A stretch of 27,481 nucleotides of DNA from an uncultured Pseudomonadota bacterium (GTDB lineage: Bacteria > Desulfobacterota_B > Binatia > UBA9968), in assembly GCA_946478635.1 (NCBI GenBank), contig CAMLCX010000009.1:1-27481 (forward strand), in the 5' to 3' direction. A model generated the notes under the pieces. The model saw only the letters and a list, made by a program, of their open reading frames with translations. It did no database searches and was not told where the DNA came from. Below, in pieces: positions 1 to 7,228 of the stretch (its first letter is position 1; each line of letters starts with the position of its first letter). Both the position numbers and the translations under genes were made by a program.

Positions 1-898
1 TCTCTCGGGCGAGATCGATGAGTACTTGCACGGATTCCGGTTTGACGTAGGCGTCCTTGGTCAACACACGGCTGACCTGGCGCGACATTTCGGCGGCCAT
101 CTTGCGGTCGTTCACTTTCCACTGCTTCATCAAGATACTCGTAACCGCTTCCTGATTATTCTTATCCCAGACGAATTGCAGGCCGCGCAAAGTGGCGCGC
201 ACCATGCGATAGACCTCGTCGGGATTTTCCCGGATGCGCTTGTCCGAGGTGCCGAAGCCGTTCTGGGGAAATTCCACCACATCGCCGGCGAAGACAAGTT
301 CGTTGTAACCTTTTTCCAGGGCAAAAATGTTTTCGGGGACGGAGAGAAAGGATGCGTCGACGACGTTATTTTCCAGCACAGCGTAACGGCTGGCGGCGGA
401 CCCTCCCATGGGCAGCAGCGATACGTCTTTTCCCGGTTCCAAGCCGAAGTGGCGCAGCACTTTGTCGGCGATCAGAGTCGCCGAGCCGCCGGGCGAGCTG
501 CCGGCGATTTTTTTGCCTCTGAGCTGTTTGATGTCTTTGATATCTTTTTTACCGATCAAAAAGAGCAGCGGCTTCGACACGGTAAAAAGCAGGACCTTCA
601 TCGGCTGGCCGCGCACCGCGGCGCCGATGGTGCCGGTGACCGCCCCGTTGTAATCGACGTCGCCGCTCAAAACCGCGGTGCTGGCCAAGTTGGCCGCCAT
701 GAAGATGATCTCCAGGTCGATGCCCTCGTCCTTGAAAAAGCCGCGATGGAGCGCGGTGTAAAGCGCGAGAAACGAAACGTTGGTGGAGGAGCTGGCCAGG
801 CGGACCTTTTTGAGAGATTGGGCGTGGACGGAATTTGGCAGGTAAAGTCCAGCCGTCGAAAGACTCAACAGCAAACAACCTAACAGCAAGTTTCTCAT
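1..898 (-). CDS. ABC transporter substrate-binding protein, NitT/TauT (NMT1-like) family, C-terminus cut by window edge
   Basis: Translating the minus strand from ATG at 898 gives 299 codons with no stop, so the gene runs off the left edge. A GGAG ribosome site lies about 7 nt upstream. The first ~28 residues form a signal peptide (hydrophobic LLLGCLLLSLS, then SVHAQ), so the product is predicted to be periplasmic. The body has features of the NMT1/TauA group: a VRLASSST start strand, FFKDEGIDLEI, VLSGDVDYNGA, LRGKKIAGSSPGG and FVWDKNNQEAV. It resembles the binding protein at 5026-6186, for example in the RIREN...LRG segment. It lies 148 bp downstream of the AOR gene on the same strand and probably ends or continues that operon. 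No permease or ATPase gene is visible. The ligand cannot be predicted. Confidence 0.85.
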   Translation of the reverse strand, partial: MRNLLLGCLLLSLSTAGLYLPNSVHAQSLKKVRLASSSTNVSFLALYTALHRGFFKDEGIDLEIIFMAANLASTAVLSGDVDYNGAVTGTIGAAVRGQPMKVLLFTVSKPLLFLIGKKDIKDIKQLRGKKIAGSSPGGSATLIADKVLRHFGLEPGKDVSLLPMGGSAASRYAVLENNVVDASFLSVPENIFALEKGYNELVFAGDVVEFPQNGFGTSDKRIRENPDEVYRMVRATLRGLQFVWDKNNQEAVTSILMKQWKVNDRKMAAEMSRQVSRVLTKDAYVKPESVQVLIDLARE

Positions 899-914
899 TA
901 CGGTCTCCGTTTCT

Positions 915-1000
915 CGTCATTCCCGCGCACGCGGGAATCAAGGTTCGCTCGATTGACCGCTGCCATAAAACCTGGATACCGGCTTCCGCGGGTATGACGG
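915..1000. repeat. Inverted pair of REP-like palindromes
   Basis: Two palindromic units face each other between the AOR and binding-protein genes. The left unit (915-939) has the core TTCCCGCGCACGCGGGAA. The right unit (973-1000) is a diverged copy in opposite orientation, with CCGGCTTCCGCGGG and TATGACGG. TCATTCCCGCG-type units of this kind are common intergenic repeats in many proteobacteria-like genomes. The pair could form one long hairpin in the operon transcript. There is no T-run, so it is not an intrinsic terminator. Confidence 0.7.
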
Positions 1001-1046
1001 CAAAAATCGCATTTATAAACTTCACCGGCTGACGGGTGCCATGGTC

Positions 1047-2960
1047 TCAATCCAACTGGCTCCATTCTTTGAACTCTTCGAGTCCGAGTTTTTGTAGCGT
1101 GTCCATAAACGGCCGGCCGGTGTGTTCGTGGCGGCCAGAGATTTTATAATATTCGTAAACGAGTTCCGGGAGCCATTTCGCGATCGTAAAGCCTTTGTAT
1201 TTGCCGTCGGGAATCGGTTCCAAAAAGCGCGGACCGACGTCCTGCCAATCATGCTCGGCGATCCAGCCGCGTTGCGTGCCGAAGACGCTTTGCAAAATGA
1301 TCGCGCGGTGACCAGCGTCGATCAACTCGTCCAGACTCACGTCCCAACCGGTCGTCGCATTTAATGAGTCGAGCATGCTCTGGACGCCGTCGGGTGGTTT
1401 GTCGTTGAGCGCAAACCAGCACGCGCCCATGATGCCGCAGGCCTGGCGAATCTGCTCCGTGATCAGGTGCGACCGTGTCCAGCCTTCCGGTTGGTTGGGA
1501 TCGAGCGGACCCCATTTTTCACGATAGCGCAAATCGGCCGGCGGTTCCGTGCCGCCGGCGCCCTGTGGCTTCATGCCGCCGCTGGCGACCAACTCGCGCA
1601 GCATTTGACTGAGGAGCGGGCGCCACTCGTGCTGCGCCGGCGTGCCGCCTTTGGTGTGCACGACCCAATTTTTCGCCTCGCCGCCCAGTTCTTCAGCGAG
1701 TTCCTTGGGACCGTCGGCGAGAATGTTGCCGAGCCAGGTTTCGCGCCGCGCGCAGCGTTCCAATAGAGTCTCGACGGCTTCGAGATTACCCCATTCCAGT
1801 TTTAGTCCGTCGGTGCGATCGGGACCGAGCACACCTTTTTCCCAAGCTTCGAACGCCAAACCTGCGCCGCAGGCATAGTGGCTGCACTCGATGCCGAGAT
1901 CGTTGATGCGCTCCGAGAGATACAGGACATCGTTGCCTTTGAAACCTAAATTGTAAAAAGTGTCCATCCACTCGCTGCCGGCGTTGAAGTGGCCGATCTT
2001 CCCTTTGAAGCGTCCCTCGCCGATTTCCACATCCCAGGGGCACATGCGCGGGCACTGAAAACAGGGGCGCAGCGTCACGCGGTTCTGATCGAGGCCTTTT
2101 GCTTCGTCGGTGATGATGGTGCTGCGCCAATTGAGTTTGGTGATCGCGCCCCAGTCCTCGCCGTGACCGACGCTTGTCAGGCGTTTTTTCACGGTGGTTT
2201 TCCGTGATGAGATCGCCTTTGCCCAGCGTACGCCGGCGTCGATCAATCTTTTCTTGTCGTGCAGACGCGGCCTCTTGGTTCCCCAGGCGACGAAGGCTTT
2301 TAGTTTTTTTGAGCCCATCACCGCTCCCAGCCCGTGGGCGGCGGTGTGATTGTAATCGTTGACCAGCATGGCGGCGCGAACAAGATTTTCACCGGCCGGA
2401 CCGATGCAGCCGACGCGGGCATCCTGGTGTCCCGATTCTTTACGCAGGAGGTCTTCGGTGTCTCTGATGCCCTTGCCCCAGACACGGCTTGCGTCCCGGA
2501 GTTCGACTCGATCTTCACCGATATAAAGATACTGCGGCGACTGCGCCGCGCCGGTGACGATCACGCCGTCATAGCCGGCGGCTTTGAGCGAGGTGCCGAA
2601 ATAGCCGCTGGTCGCGCCCCGGCCAAGCGTGCGGTGCGTCGCGGGACTGAGATAGACGAAACACATCTTTGTGCCGCCCGGCGTGAAGCCGGTTCCAGTA
2701 ACCGGGCCGGTCATGCCGACGATGACGTTCTTGGCATCGTACGGATCGATATCGAGCGGCAGTTCGTTCAAGAGGACGTACTCCGCAAAAAGTTGCCCTC
2801 CCCAATATTTGCGCAGAACGGATTCTTCCGGGAGGTTTAAATCATTGCATTTGCCCGTCGTCATGTCGACACGGAGGATTTTGCCCATGTAACCGCCGGG
2901 CAGGCGGGATTTGCGCTGACTCGGAAAGAAATTGGAATAGTCAGAATTCGCCGTCGCCAT
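1047..2960 (-). CDS. Aldehyde:ferredoxin oxidoreductase family tungsten/molybdenum enzyme (AOR 1)
   Basis: The protein has 637 residues, close to the ~605-650 usual for the AOR family. These enzymes oxidise aldehydes or related carbonyl compounds with a tungsten (or molybdenum) bis-pterin and a [4Fe-4S] cluster. Visible signatures are LGRGATSGYFG (112-122) and LKAAGYDGVIV (125-135) of the pterin-binding N-terminal domain, GPAGEN (187-192) and GAVMGSKKLKA (212-222). Cluster ligands are C300-x2-C303-x3-C307, with the distal C514 in GACWF. In well-known AORs the loop before GAVMGSK reads GRGG; here it is AAHGLG. The start at 2960 has GAGG a few bases upstream and homology begins soon after (PGGYMGKILRVD). 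There is no signal peptide, so it is cytoplasmic. It is clearly paralogous to 8018-9907. The substrate is unknown; a BamB-like role in aromatic reduction is possible but not supported by neighbours. Confidence 0.92.
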   Translation of the reverse strand: MATANSDYSNFFPSQRKSRLPGGYMGKILRVDMTTGKCNDLNLPEESVLRKYWGGQLFAEYVLLNELPLDIDPYDAKNVIVGMTGPVTGTGFTPGGTKMCFVYLSPATHRTLGRGATSGYFGTSLKAAGYDGVIVTGAAQSPQYLYIGEDRVELRDASRVWGKGIRDTEDLLRKESGHQDARVGCIGPAGENLVRAAMLVNDYNHTAAHGLGAVMGSKKLKAFVAWGTKRPRLHDKKRLIDAGVRWAKAISSRKTTVKKRLTSVGHGEDWGAITKLNWRSTIITDEAKGLDQNRVTLRPCFQCPRMCPWDVEIGEGRFKGKIGHFNAGSEWMDTFYNLGFKGNDVLYLSERINDLGIECSHYACGAGLAFEAWEKGVLGPDRTDGLKLEWGNLEAVETLLERCARRETWLGNILADGPKELAEELGGEAKNWVVHTKGGTPAQHEWRPLLSQMLRELVASGGMKPQGAGGTEPPADLRYREKWGPLDPNQPEGWTRSHLITEQIRQACGIMGACWFALNDKPPDGVQSMLDSLNATTGWDVSLDELIDAGHRAIILQSVFGTQRGWIAEHDWQDVGPRFLEPIPDGKYKGFTIAKWLPELVYEYYKISGRHEHTGRPFMDTLQKLGLEEFKEWSQLD

Positions 2961-2974
2961 GGATCCCTCACTAG

Positions 2975-3063
2975 GTTCAAATCGTTCAAAATGTTCAAGA
3001 CGTTCAAACCGTCCCGGAGGTTCAAACGTTTTGAACGATTTGAACTTTTTGAACGTCTTGAAC
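2975..3063. repeat. GTTCAANNN 9-mer array, inverted-arm type (array 1)
   Basis: GTTCAA occurs at 2975, 2984, 2993 and 3002 (exact 9-base spacing) and again at 3020. The reverse complement TTGAAC occurs at 3031, 3040, 3049 and 3058, also every 9 bases. The two arms can pair into a hairpin of roughly 35 bp with a short centre. The spacer triplets repeat too (ATC, GAC, AAA types). It fills the gap between the propeller gene and the AOR 1 start. There is no T-run, and the function is unknown. Confidence 0.85.
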
Positions 3064-3082
3064 AGAAGCGCGCAGCGCTTCG

Positions 3083-4138
3083 CTAATCCGCTGCCGACCA
3101 GAGCACGCGGTCGGCCGGTAGATCGATATCCAGCCTCTGCCAGCTGTCTCCCCGGTCACGGCTGATCATCAGGTCTCCCGCGCCGCCGGGGCCGTGCGCG
3201 TGACCGCGCGCGACGTTGCCGAAGCCGGCAAACAGCGCTCGATGATTGGTCGGATGATGCACCAATGCCCAGATCATCGAATCGAGATCATCGGCCAGTC
3301 CGTCGGTAATGCGCGTCCATGATTGCGCTCCGTCGGTGCTTTTGAACATGGCCGCGCGGGCGCCGCGATTTTCTCTACGCCAAAATCCGGGCGAAGCGTC
3401 AGCGGTGGCAACCAGCATGGTCGGTTGCTCGCCGGCACGCTCCGGCGGCAAGAAAAGAAAGTCATGAAAGTAGTCGCGCGTAAGGCCATTCTCCGCGCGC
3501 ACCCAGCCTTCCTCCGGTCTGTCGCTGGTAAAAAAACCGCGCGCGCTGGCAACGTAATAGCGATCCTTGCGCTTTGGCAGATTCGAGATGACGTGGATGT
3601 CGAGGTAGTCGATGCCTTTGCTCACGTCCTCCCAGGTCTTGCCGCGATCGAAACTGCGCACGATGCCGCCGTGTTCGAGGCACAGATAAATGGTGTTCGG
3701 ATCGTCCGGATGGATGTGAATGTTGCGCACATGGCCGTGGTGCGGCGCCTGCGGGTACCACCAGTTCTTGCGGACAGCCTGCGGCAACGCTTTCAACTCG
3801 GCGATTTCCTGCCAACTATCGCCGCTGTCTTCGCTGCGAAAGAGCGCGACCGGCTCGATTCCCGAATAGATGACTTGGTCGTTTGTCGGATCGACGGTAA
3901 CCGAGCGGATATCGCCGTCAAGCACTTTCGCCCAGCTTTTGCCGCCATCCGTGGTGCGGTACAGGCCGTCGTGCGTGACGCCGACGAAGACTCGCTCCGG
4001 TGACTCTTTGCAGCCGTGGATGGAATCGATGATGCCGTCGGCGAAATGGCGCGCGACTTCCTGCCAGCCGCTTTCCATGGAGCGCCAAATAATCAAGCCG
4101 TGCTGCGTGCCTGCGTAAAGGCGTACGTTTTCGCTCAT
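3083..4138 (-). CDS. Cytoplasmic beta-propeller with BNR/Asp-box repeats (Ycf48/sortilin-like)
   Basis: The 351-residue protein has at least five Asp-box motifs (S/T-x-D-x-G-x-S/T-W): RTTDGGKSW near 61-69, RSEDSGDSW near 101-109, RSFDRGKTW near 161-169, KSTDGAQSW near 266-274 and SRDRGDSW near 326-333. Each sits at the turn of a propeller blade. The family includes sialidase-like and Ycf48-like proteins. The sialidase arginine triad is not evident, so hydrolase activity should not be assumed. No signal peptide follows MSENVRLYAG, unlike Ycf48 and exported sialidases. The start has AGGAG about 8 nt upstream. It lies between the aldolase and AOR 1 genes in one direction, suggesting a scaffold or assembly role for the oxidoreductase. 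That role is inference. Confidence 0.82.
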   Translation of the reverse strand: MSENVRLYAGTQHGLIIWRSMESGWQEVARHFADGIIDSIHGCKESPERVFVGVTHDGLYRTTDGGKSWAKVLDGDIRSVTVDPTNDQVIYSGIEPVALFRSEDSGDSWQEIAELKALPQAVRKNWWYPQAPHHGHVRNIHIHPDDPNTIYLCLEHGGIVRSFDRGKTWEDVSKGIDYLDIHVISNLPKRKDRYYVASARGFFTSDRPEEGWVRAENGLTRDYFHDFLFLPPERAGEQPTMLVATADASPGFWRRENRGARAAMFKSTDGAQSWTRITDGLADDLDSMIWALVHHPTNHRALFAGFGNVARGHAHGPGGAGDLMISRDRGDSWQRLDIDLPADRVLWSAAD

Positions 4139-4152
4139 GGTTCTTCTCCTGG

Positions 4153-4287
4153 GTTCAAATCGTTCAAGCCGTTCAAATCGTTCAACCGCTGCGCTCCGAT
4201 CAAGCCCCCTCCTTCGATCCTCCCCCGCGACGCGGGGGAGGAAGAGGTGGAGGTTTGAACGTCTTGAACTTTTTGAACGATTTTAAC
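4153..4287. repeat. GTTCAANNN array with nested GC hairpin (array 2)
   Basis: GTTCAA lies at 4153, 4162, 4171 and 4180. TTGAAC lies at 4255, 4264 and 4273, with a decayed TTTAAC at 4282; all spacings are 9 bases. Between the arms are a CCGCTGCGCTCCG module and a perfect 11-bp hairpin at 4219-4241 (CCTCCCCCGCG, one base, CGCGGGGGAGG). It lies between the class II aldolase stop and the propeller start, which leaves room for only a short leader before the latter. Confidence 0.85.
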
Positions 4288-4300
4288 GCGTTCATCTGAA

Positions 4301-5029
4301 TTATGGGAACAATTCACTTCTGCCCGTCGCTGGTTGGCGGTCCCAACGCTTTTCGAGACTGCAGAAATAGTTCCACGCTCTTTGCGCGCGGCGCTCGAGC
4401 GCAATTTCGCCTCCGAAAGCGCGACAGTCCTCCGGGCTGATGGTGCCGACCTCGCCCAGCGCCGCCGCCTGCATGAACTTTTTGGAGTCGTCTTCCAATA
4501 CCAAAGCGGAGTAGAGAACCTCCTGTAAATTAAGTCCGGCGACGACGATGCCGTGACCGCGCAAAAGAGCGGCGCGTTTATCGCCGATCACCTTTAACAA
4601 AGCATTGCCGCGCGCGGGATTCGTAATTAGCTGTGCTTCCGGGTAAAGCGGTACGCCGTCGTTAAAGATGGCGCCCTGCAGGGTGACAGGTCTAAACTCG
4701 CGCTTGGCGATCGCAAAAAGGGTGGCGTGTGGCGTATGCAGGTGCGCGACAGCCAGCGCGTCCGGGCGAGCGCCGTGAAGCGCCGTGTGGATCGGCCATT
4801 CCACCGGCGGACCGACCGGGCCTTCCCGCTGCTTGCCACTGAGATCGCAGGGCACCATATCCTCCGGGCGGAAGCTGCCCTTGTCCGAGCCCATGCCGGG
4901 CGTGATGAATACTGTTTTCGTTTCCGGTTGATAGACGCTGACATGTCCGAACACGCCGATCATGCCCTGCATGGCGAAGATGCGCGTACAGGTGGCGAGT
5001 TGTTCGCGCAGTTCTGTTTCCGAGGTCAT
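4301..5029 (-). CDS. Class II aldolase/adducin family protein
   Basis: The 242-residue protein belongs to the family of zinc-dependent L-fuculose-1-phosphate aldolase and L-ribulose-5-phosphate epimerase. It keeps the metal and catalytic set: E77 in VEWPIHTAL, H96 and H98 in AHLHTPH, and H159 in LLRGHGIVV. These match E73, H92, H94 and H155 of E. coli FucA. The substrate-side GHVSVY segment (28-33) is also family-like. An active lyase, decarboxylase or epimerase is therefore likely, but the substrate is open, and phosphate-binding residues cannot be judged by eye. Its ATG overlaps the upstream stop (ATGA at 5026-5029), so translation is coupled to the binding-protein gene. It lies in the AOR 1 operon, where it might make or consume the aldehyde used by the AOR (inference). 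Confidence 0.88.
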   Translation of the reverse strand: MTSETELREQLATCTRIFAMQGMIGVFGHVSVYQPETKTVFITPGMGSDKGSFRPEDMVPCDLSGKQREGPVGPPVEWPIHTALHGARPDALAVAHLHTPHATLFAIAKREFRPVTLQGAIFNDGVPLYPEAQLITNPARGNALLKVIGDKRAALLRGHGIVVAGLNLQEVLYSALVLEDDSKKFMQAAALGEVGTISPEDCRAFGGEIALERRAQRAWNYFCSLEKRWDRQPATGRSELFP

Positions 5030-6186
5030 TTTGTCGTTCTCCTTTGTGCTGCTTCCAGTTCCTTCTTCACTCCCTCGACGAACTGCAGGCTCAGCAACCG
5101 CTCGGGCGCTATATCTTCTTTGAGCTGCAACGGAATTTTAATGTCGTATTCGAGGAAATTTTTGATGCCCTCGGCCGTGGGCAATCCGGGCACTCCCGGA
5201 GCCAATGCACGCAGGTAGTTTTTTACGCCTTCAACGATCATCGAACGATTGGCGTTGCCAAGCTGGAGCTTTTTGATACCGAGGTCGACGGATTCTTCCG
5301 GCCGCTCGCGCACGAACATGAGGCCGCGGAGAGTGCCTTTGAGCCAGCGTTTGACCTGCACTGAATTCTCGCGAATCTTTCTTTCCGTGGTGACGAACCC
5401 CTGAAATGGCATCGGGAACAGATCACCGAGGAAACCGAGGGAGACGAGACCTTCTTTCTGCGCGAATACGAGCCCGCCCGGGTCGACCGTGGTTGCGTGC
5501 GCCGCGCCGGTTTTGACCGCCATGACGCGGGTGCTTGTATCCGGTCCCATGGAAATGCGAATGATGTCGCGCGCCGCGACGCCGCCGCGCTCGGCGAACA
5601 TGGTCATGATCCGGTCTTGGGTGTCGCCCGGGCTGCCGATGGCGATGCGCTTTCCTTTCAGATCGGCGGCGCTCTTGATGCTCGGATCGACGACCAGATA
5701 AAAAGTCACCTTGTCAGCCTGAAACATGATCCCTTTGATCGGCGCGCCCTTGAGCGCGGCGCGCATGCCGCTGCCTCCGGCGCCGCTGTAGTCCACGTCG
5801 CCGCTGAGCATGGCCGCGATGGACAGCGGCCCCGAGATGACCACTGTTTCGTTATCGAGGCCTTCGTCCTTGTAAAAGCCTTTGGCATCGGCGACGTGAA
5901 TAGACAAGTAATTCAGATTCGCCTGGGGAATCGCGGTGCGGATTTTTTCGCCGTGGACGGCGTCTACATCGAATATCGAAATGATGATGGTAAAAACTAG
6001 ACAGGGGAGCAGTCCTCCTATTTGTCTTTTCTCGTTCAGATTTCCTCCCCCTCGATGGGGGAGGACCAAGGTGGGGGTGCCCGTCAATTTTATTGATGTG
6101 CGTAGCACCCCCATCCTGACCTTCCCCCGTCGAGGGGGAAGGAACAATTTGAAGAACGCGAGCCGGGACAATTCTTTGGTCCTCAC
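5026..6186 (-). CDS. ABC transporter substrate-binding protein, NitT/TauT (NMT1-like) family, start uncertain
   Basis: The open frame from GTG at 6186 has 386 residues. From about residue 85 it is a typical NMT1/TauA binding protein: NLNYLSIHVADAKGFYKDEG, AAMLSGDVDYSGA, SAADLKGKRIAIGSPGD, and IRENSVQVKRWLKGTLRG. Residues ~15-50 are encoded by a REP-like element (6044-6142) and look spurious (for example TLVLPHRGGG). A normal signal peptide begins just after it (NEKRQIGG, hydrophobic LLPCLVFTIIISIF, cut near DAVHG). No ATG or GTG lies close to that point. A CTG at 6039 has GGAGG 4 nt upstream and would give a 30-residue signal peptide. ATG at 6114 and the GTG overlapping the upstream stop (GTGA) are the alternatives. 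Predicted periplasmic; ligand unknown; no transporter partners nearby. Confidence 0.82.
   Translation of the reverse strand: MRTKELSRLAFFKLFLPPRRGKVRMGVLRTSIKLTGTPTLVLPHRGGGNLNEKRQIGGLLPCLVFTIIISIFDVDAVHGEKIRTAIPQANLNYLSIHVADAKGFYKDEGLDNETVVISGPLSIAAMLSGDVDYSGAGGSGMRAALKGAPIKGIMFQADKVTFYLVVDPSIKSAADLKGKRIAIGSPGDTQDRIMTMFAERGGVAARDIIRISMGPDTSTRVMAVKTGAAHATTVDPGGLVFAQKEGLVSLGFLGDLFPMPFQGFVTTERKIRENSVQVKRWLKGTLRGLMFVRERPEESVDLGIKKLQLGNANRSMIVEGVKNYLRALAPGVPGLPTAEGIKNFLEYDIKIPLQLKEDIAPERLLSLQFVEGVKKELEAAQRRTTK
6044..6142. repeat. Paired REP-like palindromes in inverted orientation, overlapping a CDS 5' end
   Basis: Two GC-rich hairpin units face each other. One at 6044-6064 has arms CCTCCCCCTCG and GGGGGAGG. 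The other at 6120-6142 has arms CCTTCCCCC and GGGGGAAGG. Each is followed inward by a GGTGGGGGTG-like or CACCCCCATCC tract, so the whole element is a larger imperfect palindrome around an AT-rich centre (TCAATTTTATTGA). It lies in frame within the annotated 5' end of the binding-protein gene. This is a common type of dispersed element in proteobacteria-like genomes. Confidence 0.75.
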
Positions 6187-6989
6187 GAGAAATATCGATA
6201 GAGCAGCCGCTTCGGATGAATGATTGCGAGCCAGAGAGCGCGCATCTTGCCGGCGACGCCGCAGCGCGGGGTGAAGAGATCCTTGAGCATCAAACCGAGC
6301 GGAATTTTGTGTTTGGGAAATTTTTCTGCACCGATGGCGCGCACGCCGTATTTTTCTTTGCCGTCTCTCAGTATGTAAACCACGCTGCCGCCGCCCGCTT
6401 CCTTGTCACCGTAGATGTAACCGCCGACGGCTTCTGCTTGTTTCCTGGCTTTGTCGGTAATTTCCTCCGAGAAGCCGAAATCCAGCGCGTTCGTGGGGCA
6501 CGCCTGAACACAAAAGGGTTGTTTGTCTTCGCTGATGCGGTCGCTGCACATGGTGCACTTGCTGGCCTTGCCAGTGATCTCGTTTTTGGTGATGACTTCC
6601 CACGGGCAGGCGTGGATGCAGTATTCGCAGCCGATGCAAACGTCTTTGTTGATGACTACCGGGCCTTCCTCATATTTTGTGATCGCTTCTACGGGACACA
6701 CGGCGGCGCAGGCGGCAAACGTGCAATGCATGCAACTGTTGCGCGCCCAAATTGGCGCCATGCCTTCGAGAACTGGGGGCTCGATAGTGATCCAATTGGT
6801 CGCCGATAGCTCGTAAAGGCTCGTGCGGTCATGGTCGTTCCAGTCTTTGCACGCCTGCACGCAATGGCGGCAGCCGATGCATTTGGTCGCGTCGAACAGA
6901 ATGCTGCGCGGCTTGCCATCTAGGAGTCGCCCGGTGGGCACGAGGTTGCCGTATTGCTGGGTTAAAGTGTCTGTCGGGTTTTTTGCCAT
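6183..6989 (-). CDS. Four-cluster [4Fe-4S] ferredoxin-type electron transfer protein (DmsB/HybA/FdhB-like)
   Basis: The 268-residue protein carries 16 cysteines in four groups: C37-C40-C43-C47, C86-C89-C94-C98, C118-C121-C124-C128, and C145-C148-C160-C164. This is the standard layout of the electron-transfer subunit of molybdo/tungsto-enzymes (DmsB, NrfC, FdhB, YdhY). There is no TAT or Sec signal and no membrane anchor, so it is cytoplasmic, like the AORs here. The last ~20 residues (RALWLAIIHPKRLLYRYFS) are hydrophobic and basic and could touch a membrane or partner. It is the first gene of the AOR 1 operon, with a -10/-35 candidate upstream, and its stop overlaps the next GTG (GTGA). It is the only electron-transfer protein in the window, so it may serve both AORs; that is inference. 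Confidence 0.9.
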   Translation of the reverse strand: MAKNPTDTLTQQYGNLVPTGRLLDGKPRSILFDATKCIGCRHCVQACKDWNDHDRTSLYELSATNWITIEPPVLEGMAPIWARNSCMHCTFAACAAVCPVEAITKYEEGPVVINKDVCIGCEYCIHACPWEVITKNEITGKASKCTMCSDRISEDKQPFCVQACPTNALDFGFSEEITDKARKQAEAVGGYIYGDKEAGGGSVVYILRDGKEKYGVRAIGAEKFPKHKIPLGLMLKDLFTPRCGVAGKMRALWLAIIHPKRLLYRYFS

Positions 6990-7031
6990 TAAGCGACCTT
7001 TCGAGAGCGCGTAAAAATCTACTTGCGGTGG

Positions 7032-7059
7032 TTTATCATTTAAGTTTTGTGACCGTCAA
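7032..7059 (-). promoter_or_regulatory. Candidate sigma-70 promoter for the ferredoxin/AOR 1 operon
   Basis: Read on the minus strand, TTGACG (7059-7054) and GATAAA (7037-7032) are separated by 16 bases. Transcription would start near 7025, leaving a leader of about 36 nt before the ATG at 6989. AAGG lies 8 nt before that ATG. The -35 box is good and the -10 box moderate. The call rests on the sequence alone. Confidence 0.35.
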
Positions 7060-7096
7060 CCGTGACGTGCCAATGGGCAGTGGTTTAGTTTGGAAA

Positions 7097-7122
7097 GATC
7101 TCTCACTTCGTTCGAGATGACA
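7097..7122. repeat. Degenerate REP-like palindrome in the divergent gap 6990-7228
   Basis: TCTCACTTCGTTCGAGA with flanking GATC and TGACA matches a type of intergenic repeat seen widely in bacteria. The phrase GCGAGCGGAGCGAGAGCGAG at 7140-7159 may be a second decayed unit. The rest of this 239-bp gap holds the promoter candidate on the minus strand and, just before 7229, a strong GGAGG. I see no clear promoter for the plus-strand gene. Confidence 0.4.
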
Positions 7123-7228
7123 TTGGTTTAGCTGTGATTGCGAGCGGAGCGAGAGCGAGCATGGTCGGCAAGGTCTTGTGTTCCGCGGTCGATAGCGAAT
7201 AGCATGCGGCTAACGTTGGAGGTGAAAG

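Noticed and set aside
2975..3063. GTTCAA arrays as a CRISPR
   Set aside because: Units are 6 conserved bases plus 3 variable ones, far too short for repeat-spacer structure, and no cas genes are present.
3323..4003. 226-codon open frame antisense to the propeller gene
   Set aside because: The opposite strand holds five Asp-box repeats; this frame shows no domain or ribosome site.
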